Below are positions 9,444-18,066 of a DNA stretch of 64,000 nucleotides, piece after piece. Within the stretch, counting starts at the first letter, position 1; each line of letters begins with the position of its first letter. Under the pieces are notes generated by a model. The model saw only the letters and a list, made by a program, of their open reading frames with translations. It did not search any database and was not told the origin of the DNA. This DNA comes from Candidatus Blautia faecipullorum (lineage in GTDB: Bacteria > Bacillota > Clostridia > Lachnospirales > Lachnospiraceae), in the NCBI GenBank assembly GCA_019115125.1, contig DXEG01000011.1:39010-103009 (forward strand), read 5' to 3'. The translations under genes and the position numbers were made by a program.

Positions 9444-11333
9444 TTATCCCTTCTTAACGACACTAATACTTTCCGCTTCTGCTTTCAGCAGATAAAGATT
9501 CCCTGTGAGATGAAACAGTTCTCCGCCCTCCGTTTTGTCCGCTTCAGGCTCCCACTTATTAAAGCGGATCAGGAACCACGCTTCATCCTGAAAGTTGTCA
9601 ATATAAAAATCTGTTCCGCTTTCCGCAGGCTTACCGTCGATAGCTGCATAATAAAACCTCTGAACCGCAGCAGCCGCTTCTGACCCGGTGTGTTTCCTGA
9701 TATTTCCGGCAGCTCCTTCCAGCCATTTCTCATAATTCTCAAGAGTCTCGTAAAGGGCCGGCCATCCAAGCTCCGCACCGGCATCCGGATTCAGCACATC
9801 CAGCGGGGACATTGCATGGGACGCTACATAGTGCATATTCAGTTCTGACAATGCACTCATTTTCATAGATTCGTCAAAATTACATCCCGAAGTAATCCGG
9901 GGCGTCAGAATCATTCCATTCTCATCTACCTCATATTCCTGCTCGGCGGCATAGCCTTGTCCAAAATAAGAGCCCGCAATGGATCTGATATCAGGAAGAG
10001 CTTCCTTTACAGCTCTTTTTCCCTCCTCGGACAAAATACCGGAAGGGGGTGTATAAACCTGCAGCGTAATATCTTCCGTGATTGTCTGGCAGAACCTTAC
10101 GGCTTCTCTCAGCCCGTCCGCCATATCCTGAACACTGTTCCAGTAATTCAGCTTCAAATCCTTTTCATAATCCGGAAGCTTCTCAAGCTCCGCCGGATCA
10201 AGGCTGCTGGTTTCCAGGCACAATGGCTGCTGGTTATAGCCGTACATACCCGCCTCACCACCTGCTTCGAGCATAGAAGAAATAAAATACTGATACCGGT
10301 TTGCCGAGTTTTTTTCCTCATAGGGAGGCTCCACCTCGTCGTCGTTGTTTTCCACAATCGTTCCCGTATAACGGATACCATATTTTCCGGCAAGAGAAAG
10401 CAAGTCGTTCCACCATTCTCTTACATAAAAGGAATAGGTATCCATCCCCTCTCCATAAGCATCTGTAATATAACCGTTTTTATCTGACGGAAGCGGGAAT
10501 GGAAAACCATCCAGATAAAAAGAAGCGCTGTTAACAACCGGCCATACGCAGTATTCCGAAAGAAGGCTGTAGGCCATGGCATATATTCCGCGATAGCTTT
10601 TTTCATAGTGTCCTAAATTCACTGCCACAACATGCCCCTTCTCTGCCTGTGTTTCCCACAACACAGGAATTTCCCTCTCGTCTGCCGTCACTATATACAC
10701 GCTGCAGTTTTCATTCAATTCCACCGGAAGAGCTGATTCAAACGGATACATGATCTTGTAATCGCTGGCGCCGCCGGTAAGCATAAAATCTTCTTCGATA
10801 CGGATACCGGAAACAGAGTAATAGGTCTTTCCCATATTCATCACGCCAATATGACTGCTCATCCAGTCATATACGCTTCCTCCCTCCGGTACCTGAGGAA
10901 GAAACAGACTGCCGCCTGCTTCCATCCAGTCTACTGCGGCAAGAAGCAGCTCACTATTTTCCTGATAATTTGTAAAACCAAGCACAATGATATCATATTG
11001 TTCCAGTTCAATAACGCTTCCATCTCTGAGATCGATCTCCCTGTAATCCACCTTCATATCCTGAAATATCTGCGTTATCTGTTCATGAAAAACATTGGAA
11101 TTTTCGTCCTCGCTGTCCCACACATACAGACAGCCGGCGCTTTCCGCCGTCTCCCGGTCTTTAACGCCGGACAGATCCGCATTATCAAAAACAGAATTAT
11201 CCAGAATATTGAGCTCTGATTTTACGGACAGATTTCTCATCCATCCATACTGTCCCAGCAATGCCACTGTCAGTAGAAGAAATACTGCCAGGATAAGAAT
11301 AACTGAAACATATTTTCCGCGTCTTTTTTCCAT
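9444..11333 (-). CDS. DUF2194 protein, probable inactive PelA-like deacetylase paralogue
   Basis: A 629-residue protein with an N-terminal membrane helix (9-28), a GATase-like alpha/beta domain (about 65-260) and a NodB-like deacetylase-type region. Where its paralogue (11380-13215) has FYIDDF and HGYNH, this copy has FYLDGF (D275-G276) and YGYNQ (364-368). It therefore lacks the second Asp and both His of the expected metal site. It probably acts as a binding or scaffold partner rather than an enzyme. It lies between the active-looking paralogue and pelF, corresponding to the PelA position of other Pel operons. Confidence 0.78.
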   Translation of the reverse strand: MEKRRGKYVSVILILAVFLLLTVALLGQYGWMRNLSVKSELNILDNSVFDNADLSGVKDRETAESAGCLYVWDSEDENSNVFHEQITQIFQDMKVDYREIDLRDGSVIELEQYDIIVLGFTNYQENSELLLAAVDWMEAGGSLFLPQVPEGGSVYDWMSSHIGVMNMGKTYYSVSGIRIEEDFMLTGGASDYKIMYPFESALPVELNENCSVYIVTADEREIPVLWETQAEKGHVVAVNLGHYEKSYRGIYAMAYSLLSEYCVWPVVNSASFYLDGFPFPLPSDKNGYITDAYGEGMDTYSFYVREWWNDLLSLAGKYGIRYTGTIVENNDDEVEPPYEEKNSANRYQYFISSMLEAGGEAGMYGYNQQPLCLETSSLDPAELEKLPDYEKDLKLNYWNSVQDMADGLREAVRFCQTITEDITLQVYTPPSGILSEEGKRAVKEALPDIRSIAGSYFGQGYAAEQEYEVDENGMILTPRITSGCNFDESMKMSALSELNMHYVASHAMSPLDVLNPDAGAELGWPALYETLENYEKWLEGAAGNIRKHTGSEAAAAVQRFYYAAIDGKPAESGTDFYIDNFQDEAWFLIRFNKWEPEADKTEGGELFHLTGNLYLLKAEAESISVVKKG

Positions 11334-11379
11334 AACCTTTCCCTTTTGCGTCCGATTTATCCTAAGTCTCCCGGGAGTT

Positions 11380-13215
11380 TTACCTTATCGGAATCTCCAC
11401 CGTATCGTCTGTTGCATGGACAAGATAAAGTCCCTCCAGCAATTCTTCTATGGTCCCGCCGCTTGCCTCACCCGGCGTGCCCTCATTTACTCTCAGAAAC
11501 AGCCAGGCTTCATCCTGAAAACCCTCAAAACTCAGCCTGAGAGAATCTCCGGAGTATTCTCTCCGGACCTGCAGTTCATCATAAATCTGTACCGCAGCCG
11601 CCAGCTCTGTTCCTGTAAGATTACGGATATCCGGAGCTGCCTGATAAAGCCAATCTGTATAATCTAAAAGTCTCCCGAACATTTCCTTCCAGCCCAATTC
11701 AGCTCCCCGATCCTTATCCAGGGTATCATCCGGATGTTGGAAATGAGAATTCACATAATGGAAATTCAGCTCAGAAAGAGCGGCAAGCCGCATATAGTCG
11801 TCCAATATATAACCAGAAATCACTCTTGGAGTTTCAATAATGCCATCCTCTCCCACCTCAAATTCCTGATCATAAGAAATCCCTTCTGAATCAGGAAGGT
11901 AAATGCTGGCTACAGCCCGTATATCCGCCGCCTCTTTCAGCGCCGCTCTTCCTTCCTCTGACAGAATATTCGAAGGCGGGACATAAACCTGAAACTTTTC
12001 CTCCGGATAAAGTTCCTGACAGAACCGCCTCAATTCAGTAAGAGACGCCTTCATATCGTCATAACTTTCCCACAGCCTGTATGCATCATATTCTCCCTTA
12101 TAGTCAAATCCTAGAAGACACAGAGGCATATGATTATAGCCATGAAAACCGAGCTCTCCGCCCAGAGACAGCAGCATATTTCCAAAATACCGGTACCGGT
12201 GTATGTCCGTATTTTCCTGAAAGGGAGCCTCCACCTGGTCCGAGTACTCCTCAATCACCAGTCCTGTATACCGTAGTCCGTATTTTTTTGCCAGATTATA
12301 GACGTCTCTCCACCAAATCTGCGTATAAAAATCAGAGATACTCATTCCATAATCCCGTTCTATATACTGGCTGTTTCCTCCAGGGACGGGCGATGGAAAA
12401 TCGTCTATATAAAAGGCCGATCCATTAATCACAGGATAAGCACAGACATCCTCCAATAATGTATAGGAGGCGGCATAAAATCCTCTGTAAGCTTTTTCCA
12501 GGAAACCAAGATTATCAAAAACAATCCTTCCTTCGCCCGCTTCCCTGCTCCAGATCAGCGGAATCCTGTATTCATCATCCGATTCCAGATACACCTGACA
12601 ATCGTCCGACAATTCCACAACCAATGATGATTCGTATGGATCTGTAACTTTATAATCTGTCAGATCCCCGCCAAGCATAAACTCTCTGCTGAAATGAAAG
12701 CCCTCCACCATATGGTAGTTCTTTCCCATAGTAGAAATTCCTAAACTGACACCCACGCTCTCCAGCATCCCGTTGTGTTCAGGAGGATAAAGCACCATCA
12801 AGCCTCCTCCTGCTTTTACCCACTCTATAATATCCAAAAGAGTTTCATCTAAAATGCTCAGGTCCGTAACAGAGAATACAATGGTTTTGTATTCCTGCAG
12901 ATCCACTTTTTCGGCTTCTCTGCCGCTGCAGGCGTCATAAGGAATCTTCATCTGCTCCAAAACCGCTTCCATCAACTGCAACCCGCTTTTTCCGTTCGCA
13001 TCGTCTTCCCAGAAGATCATACATTCCGACTGACTTTCTGCATTGTCCGCCGTGAAGGAAACTGCTTCCAAAGGTTCCAGAAGAAGCTCCTGCTTCTTAT
13101 ATGGAACGTTCTTCTGAACGATACATAAAACAATAACCAACAAAAGAAAAACAGCAATCACCGTCTGCATTCTACCAAATCGAAATCTTTTTTTTGATGT
13201 CTTATTTTTTTTCAC
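11380..13215 (-). CDS. DUF2194 protein, probable PelA-type polysaccharide deacetylase
   Basis: A 611-residue membrane-anchored protein (helix about 17-33) with a GATase-like domain (about 60-260) followed by a NodB-like region. Visible metal-site candidates are AFYIDDFPSP (Asp271-Asp272) and GFHGYNH (His358 and His362, an HxxxH motif). PelA of Pseudomonas has a similar reductase/GATase-like plus deacetylase arrangement, and Bacillus cereus has a deacetylase-only PelA at this operon position. I infer de-N-acetylation of the nascent polymer outside the membrane. No PelA-type glycoside hydrolase domain is evident. Its start overlaps the PelE-like stop by 4 bases. Confidence 0.8.
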   Translation of the reverse strand: MKKNKTSKKRFRFGRMQTVIAVFLLLVIVLCIVQKNVPYKKQELLLEPLEAVSFTADNAESQSECMIFWEDDANGKSGLQLMEAVLEQMKIPYDACSGREAEKVDLQEYKTIVFSVTDLSILDETLLDIIEWVKAGGGLMVLYPPEHNGMLESVGVSLGISTMGKNYHMVEGFHFSREFMLGGDLTDYKVTDPYESSLVVELSDDCQVYLESDDEYRIPLIWSREAGEGRIVFDNLGFLEKAYRGFYAASYTLLEDVCAYPVINGSAFYIDDFPSPVPGGNSQYIERDYGMSISDFYTQIWWRDVYNLAKKYGLRYTGLVIEEYSDQVEAPFQENTDIHRYRYFGNMLLSLGGELGFHGYNHMPLCLLGFDYKGEYDAYRLWESYDDMKASLTELRRFCQELYPEEKFQVYVPPSNILSEEGRAALKEAADIRAVASIYLPDSEGISYDQEFEVGEDGIIETPRVISGYILDDYMRLAALSELNFHYVNSHFQHPDDTLDKDRGAELGWKEMFGRLLDYTDWLYQAAPDIRNLTGTELAAAVQIYDELQVRREYSGDSLRLSFEGFQDEAWLFLRVNEGTPGEASGGTIEELLEGLYLVHATDDTVEIPIR

Positions 13216-14114
13216 GCTTCCTGCATATCCTCATCTTTCTTCCAGAAGGAAATTTCTCTTCGGCCTCGGGGCGTCAGATGAATTCTCCTTCTGCTGACCT
13301 GTTCTAATGTTCTGTCAATTCCCTGCCTGTCCTTCAACGCAGAATAATATTGGATCAGCAGAAGATAACCAGCCTCCTCCTTCTCCCAGTTCTCTACAAT
13401 ATACTGAATATCCTCCAGAGCAGTTTCATATTCCCTGATTTTCAGATCCGTTTTTATCTTTTCCTTCCAGAGGGCGAAGCTTTCCGGTGTATTTTTCAGC
13501 TTACGCTCCAGTATTCCGCTGTATGTACGCAACTTGATATCCATATCGTTTTCTTCCGCAATTCCGCTGTCCAGATATTGATTTAAAAGCTTTATGTATT
13601 TGTCTGTAACCTCATCGTCATCCGGATTTTTTTCCATTTCCCAGTCCAGCTCCTGAAAGCGGAAATCATATTCCTTCTGAAGCTCCGCCAGTGCAGTAAC
13701 CGCGTAATGGACAACCTCTGTATCGTCATTGGTACGGGCTTCCTTCAGTTGTTCCACATAATCGTCTGGGTTGGAATACATGACTTCCATCATCAGTTCC
13801 CTTCTTGTAGCAGGGTCATTGATCAGCAGAGCCTCCTCCAAGGGAACTACACGGTCCTCTATCGGATCCTCGTCCATCAGAATACTCCTGTAGATCTCGT
13901 CATTGATCTTCAGCTTTTCAATTCCGACATCTTCAAGGGTCTCCCGCTTTCCTCTGTTACGGATCTCCAGAAAAAACAAGGCAAGTATTCCCCATACCGG
14001 CACCAGGCAGACCAGAGGCATGATCATCCTTTCGGCTTTTAATATGGACAGTCTCATAAGTAAATAAATAATGATGCAAAGAATAATATGAATCAGCAAA
14101 AATATAACTATCAA
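13212..14114 (-). CDS. PelE-like membrane TPR protein
   Basis: A 300-residue protein with two membrane helices in residues 2-50 and a helical repeat domain after them. The stretch EALLINDPATRRELMMEVMY followed by NDDTEVVHYAVTALAELQ resembles the PelE/TPR proteins of Pel operons, which link PelD to the synthase complex. It follows the PelD-like gene by 15 bases and overlaps the next gene. No catalytic motif is seen. It most likely acts as a scaffold between the c-di-GMP receptor and the transferase/exporter; this is known for PelE and inferred here. Confidence 0.75.
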   Translation of the reverse strand: MIVIFLLIHIILCIIIYLLMRLSILKAERMIMPLVCLVPVWGILALFFLEIRNRGKRETLEDVGIEKLKINDEIYRSILMDEDPIEDRVVPLEEALLINDPATRRELMMEVMYSNPDDYVEQLKEARTNDDTEVVHYAVTALAELQKEYDFRFQELDWEMEKNPDDDEVTDKYIKLLNQYLDSGIAEENDMDIKLRTYSGILERKLKNTPESFALWKEKIKTDLKIREYETALEDIQYIVENWEKEEAGYLLLIQYYSALKDRQGIDRTLEQVSRRRIHLTPRGRREISFWKKDEDMQEA

Positions 14115-14129
14115 TTTTTTTCTCGCTTT

Positions 14130-16259
14130 CTAGGTAATATCCTCTACAATCTGGTATGCTATGCCCAAGCTCTTCAAACGATTTCCCACAATATGGAAGT
14201 TTTTCCGATTCATCTGTACAAGGAGAAGATAAATGTTTCCCTTCTCATCCATTCCCAGCATATCGTTGGCGCGAACCATTCCCGTGAGCCTTTCGTCAAG
14301 TCTTTTCAAATCGCCGTCCTCAAACCGGATAAGAACATAGTCGGCAATCCCTTCTTCCTTCATGGCCTTCTGTATATCAAGCGCCTGACGCAGACGCTGG
14401 GGATAAACCGTATGCGTATCCGGGTAATATCTCTGGGAAGCTGTCATTTCCTCATATTCCATGGCTCGAAGAAAAGAAGTCTGTACCAGCCCGCACATAA
14501 TCTGGAAAATATTCATATAGTGCATACCATACTGCTCCACCTCCGCCTCCCATATAGTAACCATCAGCACCATAGTCTCATCCCTAAAGATACCGCATGC
14601 ATACATCGGCTGTCCGGGGATCATTTCTGAATTTTTCCATACCCGCTTCTTAGTGGCAACATCATATACCTGCTGATAATCACTTATCCGGACAGACTTT
14701 GTCAGCGCAGTCAAAAGGCTGTTGGAGCATACCGCGAGCCGTCCGAACTGCTGACTCGCATCCATCGTGTAAATGGCGATAGCGTGATTCTCAAGAATAT
14801 CCTCCAAAACCTTCAGGCCTTCATAAAAAATACGTTCCGGAAGCTCGCTGTTCAGCTTCTGCACCGCGTCGAATATCTTCCCGAAGCTGTCCTTAAAGCC
14901 CAGGATCTGCTTCTTAAATTCTCCTTTATTCTCAATGGCTCCCTGATAAACCTCGTTCAAAAATAAATATTTATCTCTGAGAAGCGAATATTCCCTCTTC
15001 AAAAAGATAAGTGCATTGTCCTTTTTATCTGAGATATATCCTGTGATAGATCCAGCCATCAAATACACGATAAATGGAATCCAGTTTTCTATATTGTAGA
15101 AAAGAATGGTTCCGCTCATACCCATATGCATATATTCCCGGATCAGCACCAGACATTCCAAAACAGCCGCTACCAGTCCTGTTCTCATCCCATAGACTGT
15201 CCCCATGATCAAAATAAAAAACAGACGGATATCCACAAATTTGAAATAGATCGAATCAGAAGTATACTTACTGATAAATTCTGCGATTATAAACACAAGA
15301 ACCAGTTCGGCATACTTGAGCACGCCTTTTCCAGTTTTTGCAAGAAGGCCGGAGAGCTTTCCCGCCAGTCCTTTTCTCCGTTTTACGACTTCTCTTAGAA
15401 ACGTCCTGTAATATGCGCCGATATTCTCCATCACATTATCCATGGGAATAAATCCGTACTTTTTTCTTAATCCCGACGGATAGTCCGGAATCTCAGCGAG
15501 ATAAGGATATTTTTCGTAAAGGATCTCCGCGTCCGGCGCCGCCAGACGGATCATATCCTCCAGGTCTCCGTATGTATAATTGTATCCGCTTACCGCACTG
15601 TACACCCCGCCTTCATCCTCTGTTTCCTCCGTAATCTCCAGCATCAGCTCCGTCAAATCGCTGAGGGACAGAAAATCGACAGGAGTATCCCTGTGATAAG
15701 GAAACAGGATCTTTTGCTTTTCATACAGCTTTTGGTAGATACTTCCGAGAAAATTATGTTCATTGATCCTGTCCGCCAGATAAGGCATCTGAAGCACAAC
15801 TGTGCTTACTCCGAGCCTGTCTCCATAAAAAGAGCAAGCCTCCTCCAGTTGCCCCGCCCCAAAGGTACGGTTGCTGTAATAGCTTTTTCTGAGGATATCG
15901 CCTTTTTCCGCATGGTCAATAAAATAGTTACAGCTATCCGTGCTGGAAAGTACAGTCAGCTTATTTACCTGAAAATCCCGGCATACGGTCATCACTCTTT
16001 CCAACTGCTGCAGCTCTCCGAAAGAACCTTCGCCCCCATCCGCGTAGCCGCTGACATAAAAAACCGTTTGAAAACTGTACACGTCAAAAAGCTGCCGGAA
16101 CTGCTCTTCCATAACTGAGATTTTGTATATAATGATATTTTTCTGTTTCTTTCTCTGGACCGCTTTTCCCGCAACAACTACCCGGCAGCCTTCCGCAAGC
16201 TTCAGCAGCGCTTCTTCCGTAAATATTTCTGTTTTTCCGCAAATTAATATCTCTGTCAT
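14130..16259 (-). CDS. SDR domain fused to PelD-like c-di-GMP receptor
   Basis: A 709-residue protein. Residues 1-290 are an NAD-epimerase-like SDR domain, 316-405 hold four membrane helices, about 470-605 a GAF domain and 606-709 a degenerate GGDEF domain. The helices-GAF-GGDEF order is that of PelD. An RxxD motif (Arg663-Asp666) matches the inhibitory-site motif through which PelD binds c-di-GMP; the GGDEF signature itself is replaced by DEKGN. In the SDR part the catalytic Tyr/Lys pair is replaced (Phe133, Gln137) and the glycine-rich loop is poor, so epimerase activity is doubtful. I choose the ATG at 16259, with AGGAG 6-7 bases upstream; extension to 16367 would run through the terminator and riboswitch. 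Confidence 0.85.
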   Translation of the reverse strand: MTEILICGKTEIFTEEALLKLAEGCRVVVAGKAVQRKKQKNIIIYKISVMEEQFRQLFDVYSFQTVFYVSGYADGGEGSFGELQQLERVMTVCRDFQVNKLTVLSSTDSCNYFIDHAEKGDILRKSYYSNRTFGAGQLEEACSFYGDRLGVSTVVLQMPYLADRINEHNFLGSIYQKLYEKQKILFPYHRDTPVDFLSLSDLTELMLEITEETEDEGGVYSAVSGYNYTYGDLEDMIRLAAPDAEILYEKYPYLAEIPDYPSGLRKKYGFIPMDNVMENIGAYYRTFLREVVKRRKGLAGKLSGLLAKTGKGVLKYAELVLVFIIAEFISKYTSDSIYFKFVDIRLFFILIMGTVYGMRTGLVAAVLECLVLIREYMHMGMSGTILFYNIENWIPFIVYLMAGSITGYISDKKDNALIFLKREYSLLRDKYLFLNEVYQGAIENKGEFKKQILGFKDSFGKIFDAVQKLNSELPERIFYEGLKVLEDILENHAIAIYTMDASQQFGRLAVCSNSLLTALTKSVRISDYQQVYDVATKKRVWKNSEMIPGQPMYACGIFRDETMVLMVTIWEAEVEQYGMHYMNIFQIMCGLVQTSFLRAMEYEEMTASQRYYPDTHTVYPQRLRQALDIQKAMKEEGIADYVLIRFEDGDLKRLDERLTGMVRANDMLGMDEKGNIYLLLVQMNRKNFHIVGNRLKSLGIAYQIVEDIT

Positions 16260-16284
16260 TGTTTCTCCTATACTCAGATGATAT

Positions 16285-16330
16285 AAAAAAAAGCTGCAAT
16301 CTTCTCTGCCTCCGCAGAGTAAATTGCAGC
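16285..16330 (-). terminator. Intrinsic terminator forming the riboswitch expression platform
   Basis: On the minus strand an 8-bp arm GCTGCAAT (16323-16330) pairs with ATTGCAGC (16293-16300), with an inner CTCTGC/GCAGAG stem, followed by eight T (16285-16292). It sits between the aptamer and the first gene. The 5' arm shares bases 16326-16330 with the last hairpin of the aptamer, so the two structures exclude each other. Confidence 0.85.
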
Positions 16331-16423
16331 CGAACTGCCTTGCTTCTGTCCCTCCTGCGGACTCCACCTAAGGCTTCTAACTTTGCGTCCCTATATTTCT
16401 ATAGGTTTGCCCTACCTGATCCC
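16326..16423 (-). promoter_or_regulatory. c-di-GMP-I (GEMM-I) riboswitch aptamer
   Basis: The minus strand reads GTAGGGCAAACC, a stem CCTATA-GAAA-TATAGG with the GAAA tetraloop, then GGGACGCAAAG, a second helix closed by GCCT/AGGC, and a final hairpin GCAG-TTCGG-CTGC (16326-16338). These are the conserved blocks of the GEMM-I aptamer. The base equivalent to G20 of the Vibrio Vc2 aptamer is G, which favours c-di-GMP over cGAMP. Because the last hairpin uses bases needed by the terminator, ligand binding should prevent termination, giving an ON switch for the Pel-like operon. Confidence 0.93.
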
Positions 16424-16486
16424 ATAATATAAAAAATTTGATTCAAGTAAATATTGCAACATAATCAGCAATATGCTATACACTTT

Positions 16487-16515
16487 ATATTACAATATAT
16501 TGCTGTTTCTGTCAA
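16487..16515 (-). promoter_or_regulatory. Sigma-70 promoter of the Pel-like operon
   Basis: TTGACA (16510-16515) and TAATAT (16487-16492) are separated by 17 bases, placing transcription start about 55 bases before the aptamer core. The stop codon TGA of the upstream diguanylate cyclase gene (16512-16514) lies inside the -35 box. An inverted repeat AGCAATAT (16497-16504) / ATATTGCT (16467-16474) brackets the -10 box and may be an operator. Confidence 0.8.
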
Positions 16516-18059
16516 CTTAAAACACTATTGGATGTATTCCGGGATTTCTCTGCTTCCCCGTACATCCATACCATGTTTTTTCCTTTTTTCTTCGCCGTAT
16601 AGAGAGCCTCGTCCGCGCATTGATACAATCTTTCGTAGCTCCATCCGATCCCATCCGTCACCGCAAAACCGATGCTGCATCTTGCGCCGATCGTCTCTCC
16701 CTCCCACTGAATCTCCGCTATCCTGCGGCTCACTTCTTTCGCATAATCGTAAATATGCGCTATTTCGCAACCAAATTCGAAGAGTACAATAAATTCATCT
16801 CCTCCCAGCCGTCCGATCTTTGCTCCGCGGGATGCTGATTCCGTAAGAATATCCGCTACCTGCTTCAGCACATGATCCCCGCAGGGATGCCCATATGTAT
16901 CATTGATGTATTTAAAATCATCCATATCCAGGATCATCATTGCCATTCGCTTATTCTTCCGGGCGGCAATTCTCGTCCACCTGCGTCCGTATCCATTGAT
17001 TGAGGCCTTATCCAGAAGACCTGTAAACACGTCCATGGTAGCTCTTTTCTCTAGATCAAAAAGTCTCTTCTTCTCTTCTGTGATATCATTCATAAAACCT
17101 ACCACGCAGAAATTATTCTCGCCGGGAAGCTCCTGACGCACCACCTGCACCTTAAACCATCTGGATATTCCGCTTTTCTCCGGCAGGTTAAGCTCAAAAT
17201 CCAGATATTTGACGCCCGCCGTCATTTCCTGATTACACAGTGCAAGCCAGGTCTTCTGCGCGTCAGTAAGAAGCTCTGTCTGTTCGATAAACTGCTGAAA
17301 GCCGCTGATCTCATAGGGGCGTCCGAATATTTCCTGCCAGTTTTTGGAAAAAACGACCCTGTCATCCTCAGGCGTCCACTGAAAGGTAATAAATCCGGCG
17401 TTCTGCCCGATCAGCTCATACTGCTCCTGCGTGAGCCAGAACCTGCTTTCCCTGAGCTTCCGGGTGTATTCCTTAATCTGTTCTCCCTGCTCCAGCTCAA
17501 TACATAAATGGCGGAAACGGACGATACAGATCATGCTTCCCATCAGCAAGCTGACCGTGTAATTAAATCCATTTCCCGAAAACAGAGGAACAGAAGCCGC
17601 CAGCATAAAAATGAAATAATTCGCCCATATATTAAGCAGACCGTAAAGAGGTTCCAGGACAATCAGCGCCGAATAGCTTATAAGCATGGAAACCGCCATG
17701 ATGGTATGTACCTCTTTGGAGCTGAGGATATCGTATATGTTCAGGCAGGTGTTCCAGAGAAGCACGATGCTGGCATAAGTAAGACAGACAGCATTGCCCT
17801 TCCTGAAATCCAGCTTCGCTTTTTTACTCAGGGCCAGATATAAAACGGAACAGCAAAAAAGAAATAGATAAAATCCAAAATAGATCCGGTTATTCAGCGT
17901 ACCCAGGCCGCTTCTGGAAAAGAACAGCACCCGCATAATATTAAAGCCTTCAATAAACAGACAGAACACTGCGGCTGCGGTACATAGCATCCGGTTTGTG
18001 CGAAAAGCCTCCTCCAGATATTTTTCCCTGCAGGCTCCGGATAATTTCAATTTATTCAA
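16512..18059 (-). CDS. Membrane diguanylate cyclase (6 TM - PAS - GGDEF)
   Basis: A 515-residue protein with about six membrane helices (28-200), a PAS domain (about 215-330) and a GGDEF domain with an intact RLGGDEF (419-423). It should make c-di-GMP from two GTP. The usual RxxD inhibitory site just before GGDEF is absent (SRGAKIG), so product inhibition is unlikely. It directly precedes the riboswitch-controlled Pel-like operon, suggesting a local signal source. Translation starts at a TTG (18059) preceded by an 11-G tract that serves as the only evident ribosome binding site. The start is thus sensitive to tract length. Confidence 0.9.
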   Translation of the reverse strand: MNKLKLSGACREKYLEEAFRTNRMLCTAAAVFCLFIEGFNIMRVLFFSRSGLGTLNNRIYFGFYLFLFCCSVLYLALSKKAKLDFRKGNAVCLTYASIVLLWNTCLNIYDILSSKEVHTIMAVSMLISYSALIVLEPLYGLLNIWANYFIFMLAASVPLFSGNGFNYTVSLLMGSMICIVRFRHLCIELEQGEQIKEYTRKLRESRFWLTQEQYELIGQNAGFITFQWTPEDDRVVFSKNWQEIFGRPYEISGFQQFIEQTELLTDAQKTWLALCNQEMTAGVKYLDFELNLPEKSGISRWFKVQVVRQELPGENNFCVVGFMNDITEEKKRLFDLEKRATMDVFTGLLDKASINGYGRRWTRIAARKNKRMAMMILDMDDFKYINDTYGHPCGDHVLKQVADILTESASRGAKIGRLGGDEFIVLFEFGCEIAHIYDYAKEVSRRIAEIQWEGETIGARCSIGFAVTDGIGWSYERLYQCADEALYTAKKKGKNMVWMYGEAEKSRNTSNSVLS

Positions 18060-18066
18060 GCCCGTA

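Noticed and set aside
16260-16367. In-frame N-terminal extension of the SDR-PelD gene up to an ATG at 16367
   Set aside because: It would be translated through the terminator stem and part of the aptamer, has no ribosome binding site and no SDR homology; ATG 16259 has AGGAG at the right distance.
16326-16423. Reading the aptamer as a cGAMP (GEMM-Ib) riboswitch
   Set aside because: The specificity base equivalent to G20 is G, not A, and the locus has a GGDEF cyclase and PelD, all fitting c-di-GMP.
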